Below, piece by piece: positions 6,512 to 11,763 of a stretch of DNA of 11,763 nt. The stretch spans positions 1 to 11,763 of the forward strand of contig JAILBD010000074.1 in the NCBI GenBank assembly GCA_024681275.1, read 5' to 3'. The notes under the pieces are model-generated. The model worked only from the letters and a program-made list of their open reading frames with translations, ran no database searches and was not told the DNA's origin. The DNA comes from Erysipelotrichaceae bacterium (lineage in GTDB: Bacteria > Bacillota_I > Bacilli_A > Erysipelotrichales > Erysipelotrichaceae). The translations under genes were made by a program, and so were the position numbers. Positions within the stretch are counted from its first letter, which is position 1, and the number at the start of each line of letters is the position of its first letter.

Positions 6512-7959
6512 TGATAAAAGTACTGTTTGTTTCTTTTGAGTCACTGCCTTTCGTCAAGACGGGCGGTCTGGCTGATGTCGTTTATGCATTACCAAAGGCT
6601 TTGGATAGAAACGAGTTTGAAGTTCGTGTCGTCATGCCTATGTTTAAAACGATCAAAGAGAAATACTATGAGGGTATGAAGTATCTCGATCATATCTATG
6701 TTCATAGCGGTTTTATCAATGAAGAAGCAAACATCTACTCTTATGTCAACGAAGGTGTTGAATATCTCTTTATCGACAACGATACGTATTTTAACCGCGA
6801 CGGCGTCTATGGCTATGCCGATGACGCCGCGCGTTTTTCTTTCTACAATATCGCGGTCGTTGAGATGATGATCAAGATGGACTACTATCCTGACATCTGT
6901 CACGAACACGATTATCATGCCGCAGTGCTGCCTGCCTTGTGCAAGATCAGGTTCAATGCGATCGAGAAGATCAGGAACATCAAACACATCCTGACCATCC
7001 ACAACCTGGCTTATCAGGGCAAATATGACAAGCAGGTCCTCTTTGACTATCTGGCTTTTGATTACCGCGACTATGAAAGAGGCGATCTTCGTTTCAATGA
7101 CTACTGCAACTTCATGAAGATCGGTATCATCTACGCGGATTTCATCACGACAGTCTCCAAGACCTATGCCAACGAGATCCAGACGCCGGAATTCGGAAAT
7201 GAGCTCGATGTCATCCTGAGATATCGTTCCAAGGATCTCTATGGCATCGTCAACGGTATCGATACCAGATCTTTCGATCCTTCCAGGGATGAGGATATCG
7301 CCAAGAAGTATTCGATCCGGAATTATCTCAGCGGCAAGCGGGAAAACAAGAGAGCTCTGCAGGAGCGCCTCGGTCTGGAACTCAGGGAAGATACGCTGCT
7401 GGTCGGCATGGTCTCCAGGCTGACTTTCCAGAAGGGCGCTGATATCTTCCTGAATGCGATGAAAGACATCCTGCGCAAAGATGTCCTGGTCGCGGTCCTG
7501 GGTACCGGGGAATCCAAACACGAGTATTCTTTCAAGATGCTGGAGAACGAGAACAAGAGACGTTTCGTATACTACTGCGGTTACAATGAGGCGCTGGCTC
7601 ATGAGATGTACGCTGGTCTTGACCTCCTGTGCATGCCATCGCTGTTTGAACCGTGTGGGATCTCGCAGCTGATCGCCATGCGCTATGGCACTCTGCCGCT
7701 GGTCAGAGAGACCGGTGGTCTCAAGGACACGGTCCAGCCGCTGAATGAATACGAAAACACCGGCAATGGTTTTTCTTTCGGACCATATGCGGTCGATGAT
7801 TTTCTGAGAGTTTTCAATTACGCTTATACACAGTATTATGAGTATCCTGACAGATGGAAGATGCTGGTCAGGAATGCGATGAAGACCGATGTTTCTTTTG
7901 CCAAGTCCGCAAGAGAATACGAAGATCTCTACAGAAAGGTGTTGAACCATGAATCTTGA
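6511..7959 (+). CDS. glgA: Glycogen synthase GlgA (GT5)
   Basis: 482-residue glucosyltransferase that moves glucose from ADP-glucose to the non-reducing end of alpha-1,4-glucan. The N-terminal ADP-glucose-binding motif KTGGLADVV is at 16-24. HEHDYHAAVLP (131-141) and TIHNLAYQGKY (162-172) are typical GT5 segments. YGIVNGID (244-251) marks the join to the C-terminal domain. VSRLTFQKGAD (301-311) contains the Arg303 and Lys308 expected to bind phosphate, and PSLFEPCGISQ (376-386) with Glu380 is the retaining GT-B signature, followed by RETGGLKDTV. Length is normal for bacterial GlgA. The ATG at 6511 shares a base with the glgD TAA stop (TAATG) and has GAGGAG at 6495-6500, 10 nt upstream. The last 11 nt overlap glgB. 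No signal peptide; cytoplasmic. Confidence 0.97.
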   Translation: MIKVLFVSFESLPFVKTGGLADVVYALPKALDRNEFEVRVVMPMFKTIKEKYYEGMKYLDHIYVHSGFINEEANIYSYVNEGVEYLFIDNDTYFNRDGVYGYADDAARFSFYNIAVVEMMIKMDYYPDICHEHDYHAAVLPALCKIRFNAIEKIRNIKHILTIHNLAYQGKYDKQVLFDYLAFDYRDYERGDLRFNDYCNFMKIGIIYADFITTVSKTYANEIQTPEFGNELDVILRYRSKDLYGIVNGIDTRSFDPSRDEDIAKKYSIRNYLSGKRENKRALQERLGLELREDTLLVGMVSRLTFQKGADIFLNAMKDILRKDVLVAVLGTGESKHEYSFKMLENENKRRFVYYCGYNEALAHEMYAGLDLLCMPSLFEPCGISQLIAMRYGTLPLVRETGGLKDTVQPLNEYENTGNGFSFGPYAVDDFLRVFNYAYTQYYEYPDRWKMLVRNAMKTDVSFAKSAREYEDLYRKVLNHES

Positions 7960-9814
7960 TTATTTCTTTTCCGGTCTGGATACACAGTCCTACAAGTATA
8001 TGGGTGTTCATAAACTCGGCGATGGTGTCGAGTTTTATCTGTGGGCTCCGCATGCAAAGAGAGTGGAAGTTTTCATGTCCCGGGATGATTTCAGGACTTT
8101 CTATGATCTCAAGAAGGTAGATGACCGTGGGATCTGGCATCTGGTGATCGAAAACTGTGAGCCGATCTATTCATACCGTTACCGCATCACGGCGCAGAAT
8201 GGCGATGTCCTGTATAAATCTGACCCGTACGCTTTCTATTCGGAAAGAAGGCCGGACAATGCGTCGGTCATGTATGATCTGAACAATTTCCAGTTCACAG
8301 ATGATGAGTACATGGAGAAGCGACATTTCTCTTATGAGGAACCGCTGAACATCTACGAGATCCATGTCAACGGATTCAAACACGAAGGCCGTCTGACGAC
8401 TTATGGAGAACTGAAAAGGGAACTGATCCCTTATGTCAAGAACATGGGCTACACCCATATCGAGATGATGCCGGTCGTGGAACATCCATATGATGGTTCC
8501 TGGGGATATCAGGCGACTGGTTTCTTCTCAGCGACCAGCCGCTATGGCACGCCATGGGATCTGAAGGATTTCGTCAACGAGTGTCATTTGAACGGCATCG
8601 GCGTCATACTGGATGTCGCTTATGTCCACTTTGCGACAGATGCCTTCGGTCTGGGCAATTTCGATGGCCAGCCGCTCTTTGAATACAAGACCAAGGATAT
8701 GGAGAAGTCACAGTGGGGATCCTATCAGTTCGACCTGGGTTCCGGTCCTGTCATCTCCTTCCTGATGTCCTCTGCAAACTTCTTCATCGAGGAATATCAT
8801 TTCGATGGACTGAGGATGGATGCGGTATCCAATATCATCTTCTATGAAGGCAACAAGAATATCGGTGAAAACGGTTCGGGTCTTTCTTTCGTCAAGCGTT
8901 TCAACTATACCCTGAAAAAGGAACATCCGGATGTGCTGCTGATCGCGGAGGATTCCACAGACTATCCGAAAGTCACTGTACCGACCCAGTATGATGGGCT
9001 TGGCTTTGATTACAAGTGGGATCTGGGCTGGATGAACGATACGCTGAAGTACTATGCGATGGATCCGGAGTTCAGGCAGTACCACCACAATATGCTGACG
9101 TTCTCAATGGCCTATTTCTATTCCGAGAAATTCATCCTGCCGCTTTCTCACGATGAGGTCGTTCACTCCAAGAAGACGATCGTGAACAAGATGTGGGGCA
9201 CATACGAGACACAGTTTGCGCAGTGCCGCAACCTCTTCCTGTACATGTTCACCCATCCGGGCAAGAAACTGAACTTCCTGGGCAACGATATCGCGATGTA
9301 TCGCGAGTTCGATGAGACAAGAGGTCTGGACTGGCATCTGCTGCAATATCCGGCACACGATGCATTCAATCGTTATTTCCGTGACCTCTGTCATATCTAC
9401 AAGACTTACAAGGTCTTCAGCTGCTACGACTACGATCCTTCTTCATTCCGCTGGATCGATGCCGACAACTACAAGCAGTCGGTCTACATCTACACGCGTT
9501 ATGAGGAAGACTACTGCTTCCTGATCGTTCTGAACATGAAACCGATCTCCTATACGAATTACCGGGTCGGTGTTCCATACAGAGGTGTCTATACCGAGCT
9601 GATCAACTCAGAGAAGGACATCTACAATGGTTGCAACATGTGCAATTTCAAGCCGATCAGATCGCATAAAGTGAAGGCGCACGGCCTGCCTAACTCGATC
9701 GAGATCGATCTGGCACCGTATGCAGGCGTGATGTTCGCGGTCAAGGCAGGCAAGAAGCAGCCGATCTTTGAAGATCCTGACGCCGTCAAGAAAAAGGCGA
9801 CCAAGGCCGCTTGA
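7949..9814 (+). CDS. glgB: 1,4-alpha-glucan branching enzyme GlgB (GH13)
   Basis: 621-residue enzyme that cuts an alpha-1,4 chain and rejoins it as an alpha-1,6 branch. An N-terminal CBM48-like domain spans about 18-100 (VEFYLWAPHAKRVEVFMSRDDF). The catalytic domain shows NIYEIHVNGFK (134-144), DGSWGYQATGFFSATSRYGTP (182-202), DVAYVHF (222-228) as region I, DGLRMDAVSN (286-295) with nucleophile Asp291, LIAEDST (331-337) with acid/base Glu334, and LSHDEVVHSKKT (399-410) with transition-state Asp402. An all-beta C-terminal domain completes it, ending in a lysine-rich tail (EDPDAVKKKATKAA). The first CBM48 of long GlgB proteins is absent, which is common in Bacillota. Region I reads DVAYVHF rather than the usual DWVPGHF. 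The start lies 11 nt inside glgA with AAAGGTG just upstream. It is the last gene of the cluster and is followed by a terminator. Confidence 0.96.
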   Translation: MNLDYFFSGLDTQSYKYMGVHKLGDGVEFYLWAPHAKRVEVFMSRDDFRTFYDLKKVDDRGIWHLVIENCEPIYSYRYRITAQNGDVLYKSDPYAFYSERRPDNASVMYDLNNFQFTDDEYMEKRHFSYEEPLNIYEIHVNGFKHEGRLTTYGELKRELIPYVKNMGYTHIEMMPVVEHPYDGSWGYQATGFFSATSRYGTPWDLKDFVNECHLNGIGVILDVAYVHFATDAFGLGNFDGQPLFEYKTKDMEKSQWGSYQFDLGSGPVISFLMSSANFFIEEYHFDGLRMDAVSNIIFYEGNKNIGENGSGLSFVKRFNYTLKKEHPDVLLIAEDSTDYPKVTVPTQYDGLGFDYKWDLGWMNDTLKYYAMDPEFRQYHHNMLTFSMAYFYSEKFILPLSHDEVVHSKKTIVNKMWGTYETQFAQCRNLFLYMFTHPGKKLNFLGNDIAMYREFDETRGLDWHLLQYPAHDAFNRYFRDLCHIYKTYKVFSCYDYDPSSFRWIDADNYKQSVYIYTRYEEDYCFLIVLNMKPISYTNYRVGVPYRGVYTELINSEKDIYNGCNMCNFKPIRSHKVKAHGLPNSIEIDLAPYAGVMFAVKAGKKQPIFEDPDAVKKKATKAA

Positions 9815-9832
9815 TCGATCATCATAAATATC

Positions 9833-9864
9833 AGGGATCCTCTGGGCGGGGATCCCTTTTCTTT
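9833..9864 (+). terminator. Intrinsic terminator after glgB
   Basis: AGGGATCC (9833-9840) pairs with GGATCCCT (9850-9857). Two more closing pairs, T-G and C-G, can form inside the 9-nt loop. The right arm runs into TTTTCTTT. It lies 18 nt after the glgB stop, ends the glycogen unit, and separates it from the metal-related genes. Confidence 0.88.
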
Positions 9865-9908
9865 GGCCGGGCGTACGTGTATTTTGCTTATCAGAGACTT
9901 GTCATAAA

Positions 9909-9917
9909 TGGTAAAAT
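9909..9917 (+). promoter_or_regulatory. Extended -10 promoter for the PPC/COG0523 unit
   Basis: TGGTAAAAT is an extended -10 element (hexamer TAAAAT at 9912-9917, 5 of 6 matches). The hexamer ends 7 nt before the ATG at 9925, so transcription should begin at or next to that ATG. TTGTCA at 9899-9904 resembles a -35 but is only 7 nt from the -10, too close to pair with it. The inverted repeat TCATAA (9902-9907) / TTATGA (9923-9928) encloses the -10 and could be an operator, though 6-bp arms may be chance. Confidence 0.6.
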
Positions 9918-9924
9918 AGAGGTT

Positions 9925-10323
9925 ATGAAAGAGATAGCGGTGAGGCTGAAAAAAGGCGATGATCTGAAAGGTTCACTTGCCCGGATCTGCAAGGAAGCAA
10001 ATGCCGATACGGCAGTCGTCCTTTCGGGCGTAGGGTCTCTTTATGAAGCCAGGATCAGACTGGCCAACGCCGATTCTTTCTATGAGAAAAAGGGCAACTA
10101 CGAGATCGTTTCTCTGACCGGAACGATCTCAAAAGGAAGGGTCCACGTCCACATTTCCCTGTCCGACGAGAAAGGGGATGTGATCGGTGGGCATCTGTGC
10201 GAAGGATGTCTCATCAATACGACCTGTGAACTCGTACTGGCTGTCCTGGAAGAACACGTATCATCCCGTCGATTCGATGAGGATACGGGCTATGATGAGA
10301 TAGTATTTGAGAAGGTGAGGTAG
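9925..10323 (+). CDS. PPC (DUF296) domain protein with a His triad
   Basis: 132-residue single-domain protein of the PPC (plant and prokaryote conserved, DUF296) family. In plants the domain accompanies AT-hooks; bacterial and archaeal members are small stand-alone proteins that form trimers. Visible family features are TAVVLSGVGSL (29-39), SLTGTIS (63-69), GRVHVHISLSDEKG (71-84) and GDVIGGHLCEGC (84-95). His74, His76 and His90 match the three histidines thought to bind a metal in the family, and Cys92, Cys95 and Cys101 lie close by. No DNA-binding extension is present. The ATG at 9925 is preferred because an extended -10 ends 7 nt before it; the longer frame from 9811 begins inside glgB and reads through the terminator. 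AGAGG 2 nt before the ATG is too close to be a good ribosome site. It is followed after 6 nt by a COG0523 gene, which suggests a metal-related role, but its function is not known. Confidence 0.88.
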   Translation: MKEIAVRLKKGDDLKGSLARICKEANADTAVVLSGVGSLYEARIRLANADSFYEKKGNYEIVSLTGTISKGRVHVHISLSDEKGDVIGGHLCEGCLINTTCELVLAVLEEHVSSRRFDEDTGYDEIVFEKVR

Positions 10324-10329
10324 TTTATT

Positions 10330-11328
10330 ATGATCAATGTTTATATCGTTTCAGGCTTTTTGGGAGCCGGTAAGACGACTTTTATTCAGAAATTATTGAA
10401 GGAAAAGAAATTTGAGAGACCGATGCTGCTGGAGAACGAGTTCGGTGAAGTCGGTGTCGATGCCGTGTTTTTTGACAAGTCTCTGAATATCAGAGAGATC
10501 AACAACGGATGCATCTGCTGCTCGCTGCAGGGCGATTTTGAGGATGCTCTGGAGGAGATCGAAGAGATGGGCGTCAGCGATCTGATCATCGAACCATCCG
10601 GTGTCGGCAAGCTCTCCGAGATCATCAATGTCGTCAAGGCTGATCCGGATTTCCGGATCGTTTCCCATATCTGCATCGTTGATGTCAAGACATGCAGGAA
10701 GTATCATCTCAATTTCAAGGAGTATTTCAATGATCAGGTGGCTGCAGCCAATGCGATCATCCTTTCCCATACCGATGTCGCAGATGAAGAGACGATCGAA
10801 AAGGCGATCGATATCGTCAATGAGCTCAACGATGAAGCAGAGGTTGTGTCAGAACCTGTCACAGATCTGCCGATCGAGGAACTGCTCAACATCATCGTTT
10901 CCGGTGGCGATGTCATGCCTGATTTTGAAGAAGAGGAAGAGCATCATCACCACGACGATGATGAGGATGAAGATGAACACGAGCATCATCACGATCATGA
11001 ACACCATCATGAACATCACCATGATCATGATCACCACCATCACCACCATCACCATGATGACGATGACGAGGATGAGCCATTCCTGAATCTGATCCTTCGT
11101 CCGACCTACAGGTTTAGCAAAGAGGAGCTGGCACAGATCCTTGAGCAGATCCCTGAAGATATCATCAGAGTCAAAGGATACGTTCTATCTGAAAATGAGA
11201 CGCTGTATTTCAACTATGTCCTGAATGAATACAGCATCTTTGCCGGCACGCCAAGAGAAGAGGCCCTTGTCTCGATCATCGGCACTGAGATCGATGAGCA
11301 TTATTTCGAGGAACTCTTCCATGATTAA
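10330..11328 (+). CDS. CobW/COG0523 metallochaperone GTPase with His-rich insert
   Basis: 332-residue G3E-family P-loop GTPase; COG0523 members deliver zinc, cobalt or other metals to client proteins. The Walker A GFLGAGKTT is at 9-17, ENEFGEVGVD (35-44) is the switch region, NGCICCSL (59-66) holds the metal-binding CxCC (Cys61, 63, 64), and LIIEPSGVG (85-93) is the Walker B/switch II region. The guanine-specificity motif, normally NKxD, reads SHTD (146-149). Residues 198-249 are almost entirely His, Asp and Glu, with 24 His between 205 and 242, then a small C-terminal CobW_C-like domain (about 252-332). The start has AGGTGAGG upstream, overlapping the end of the PPC gene, and the gap is 6 nt. 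It overlaps the next COG0523 gene by 8 nt. Family is certain; the metal is not, though His-rich tracts and the neighbouring His-triad protein make zinc the best guess. Confidence 0.93.
   Translation: MINVYIVSGFLGAGKTTFIQKLLKEKKFERPMLLENEFGEVGVDAVFFDKSLNIREINNGCICCSLQGDFEDALEEIEEMGVSDLIIEPSGVGKLSEIINVVKADPDFRIVSHICIVDVKTCRKYHLNFKEYFNDQVAAANAIILSHTDVADEETIEKAIDIVNELNDEAEVVSEPVTDLPIEELLNIIVSGGDVMPDFEEEEEHHHHDDDEDEDEHEHHHDHEHHHEHHHDHDHHHHHHHHDDDDEDEPFLNLILRPTYRFSKEELAQILEQIPEDIIRVKGYVLSENETLYFNYVLNEYSIFAGTPREEALVSIIGTEIDEHYFEELFHD
10921..11076 (+). repeat. Low-complexity CAT/CAC/GAT tract encoding the His/Asp-rich insert
   Basis: In-frame trinucleotide-like DNA coding for residues 198-249 of the COG0523 protein, with its His-rich core at 10942-11055 (24 His in 38 residues). 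The codons alternate CAT/CAC and GAT/GAA. Such a tract is prone to length change by slippage or recombination and is a probable site of strain variation or assembly error. The reading frame is intact here. Confidence 0.85.
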
Positions 11329-11763
11329 ACCGGTCTACGTTTTTTCCGGTTTTCTTGATTCCGGCAAGACGCAGGCGATCAAGGAGACCCTGTACAACCC
11401 CCGTTTCAATGAGGGGGAGTCGACACTGATCATCTGTCTGGAACAGGGCGATGTCGAATATGATGAGAAGTTTCTGAAGTTCACCAATACGCAGGTCCTC
11501 TATCTGGATTCTGTCAAGGATCTGACGATCGAGAAACAGAAACAGATCGAAAAGGACTATGATTTTGAGCGTGTCTTTATCGAACTCAACGGCATGGAGG
11601 ATGACAATATCCTCTATGAGATCGGCTTCATCAGCAAGTGGGAGCTCGCACAGACACTGACGACGATCGATGCTTCCAAGTTCCAGATGTATCTGACCAA
11701 TCTGCGTCAGTTCCTTTACAACCACGTCGTGAATGCGGAAGTCGTCATCCTGAACAGATCGGA
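11321..11763 (+). CDS. Second CobW/COG0523-like GTPase, N-terminal part (3' end outside window)
   Basis: The first 147 residues are in the window and the frame stays open to the end. KPVYVFSGFLDSGKT (3-17) contains a Walker A P-loop (GFLDSGKT, 10-17), placing it in the G3E/COG0523 group. It differs from the preceding gene. There is no CxCC metal motif: the region reads IICLEQGDVEYDE (37-49) with a single Cys39. The Walker B position reads IELNGM (87-92) instead of EPSGVG. No His-rich tract is seen so far. The ATG lies 8 nt inside the preceding gene, frame +2 relative to it, which implies coupled translation and perhaps a physical partner. It could be a degenerate regulatory or structural partner of the first GTPase. 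The family is clear from the P-loop and length; its role is unknown and the C-terminal half cannot be judged. Confidence 0.82.
   Translation, partial: MIKPVYVFSGFLDSGKTQAIKETLYNPRFNEGESTLIICLEQGDVEYDEKFLKFTNTQVLYLDSVKDLTIEKQKQIEKDYDFERVFIELNGMEDDNILYEIGFISKWELAQTLTTIDASKFQMYLTNLRQFLYNHVVNAEVVILNRS

Noticed and set aside
6589..7950. 453-codon open frame on the minus strand opposite glgA
   Set aside because: glgA has all expected motifs. The antisense frame is open because of the repeated GAT/ATC-type codons, has no ribosome site and no recognisable domain.
9812..9821. 10-bp palindrome TGATCGATCA at the glgB stop
   Set aside because: Likely a by-product of the general GATC richness; it has no T-run, no second copy nearby, and the real terminator follows it.
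9811..9924. 38-residue N-terminal extension of the PPC protein from the ATG at 9811
   Set aside because: It begins within glgB, runs through the terminator and over the promoter, and has no ribosome site. PPC homology begins at 9925.
10849..11055. Minus-strand frame rich in Met, Val and Ile that looks like a membrane peptide
   Set aside because: It is the reverse complement of the CAT/GAT codons of the His/Asp tract, which read as ATG/ATC/GTG; an artefact of low complexity.
10601..11086. 161-codon plus-strand frame inside the COG0523 gene
   Set aside because: Frame-shifted reading of the same tract (strings of Met, Thr and Ile); the true frame carries all GTPase motifs.

Overview
The window looks like a chromosomal segment from a Bacillota (Firmicutes) bacterium. 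The reasons are the paired glgC/glgD ADP-glucose pyrophosphorylase genes, a PepV-type dipeptidase, strong GGAGG-type ribosome binding sites, TATAAT promoters and tightly packed overlapping genes. G+C is near half by eye. An Erysipelotrichia or Clostridia relative would fit, but nothing here fixes the genus. All genes are on the + strand and all use ordinary stop codons. No mobile element, RNA gene or CRISPR array was seen.

Layout. (1) 1-1661: the 3' end of an exonuclease III gene, then a PepV-like M20 dipeptidase, closed by an intrinsic terminator whose stem contains the dipeptidase stop codon. (2) 1678-9814: a glycogen cluster in the order HAD phosphatase, type I pullulanase (debranching), glgC, glgD, glgA, glgB. 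An extended -10 promoter almost touches the first ATG, and a second promoter plus a small hairpin leader sits before glgC. Every junction from the HAD gene to glgB overlaps by 1 to 11 nt except pullulanase/glgC, which has a 47-nt gap. A strong terminator follows glgB. (3) 9909-11763: a second unit with an extended -10 promoter, a PPC/DUF296 protein with a His triad, a CobW/COG0523 metallochaperone GTPase with a very His-rich insert, and the start of a second, divergent COG0523 protein that runs off the window.

How the genes work together. GlgC, with its catalytically dead partner GlgD, would make ADP-glucose. GlgA would extend alpha-1,4 chains, GlgB would add alpha-1,6 branches, and the pullulanase would remove branches during trimming or breakdown. 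No glycogen phosphorylase is present, so it must lie elsewhere if the organism has one. The HAD phosphatase is co-transcribed, with unknown substrate. The last three genes look like a metal-handling (probably zinc) unit unrelated to glycogen.

Most of the window is ordinary, well-known metabolism. The parts most worth a second look are the glgC leader, where the Shine-Dalgarno sequence sits exactly in a hairpin loop; the two promoters that imply leaderless mRNAs; and the PPC plus paired COG0523 cluster.
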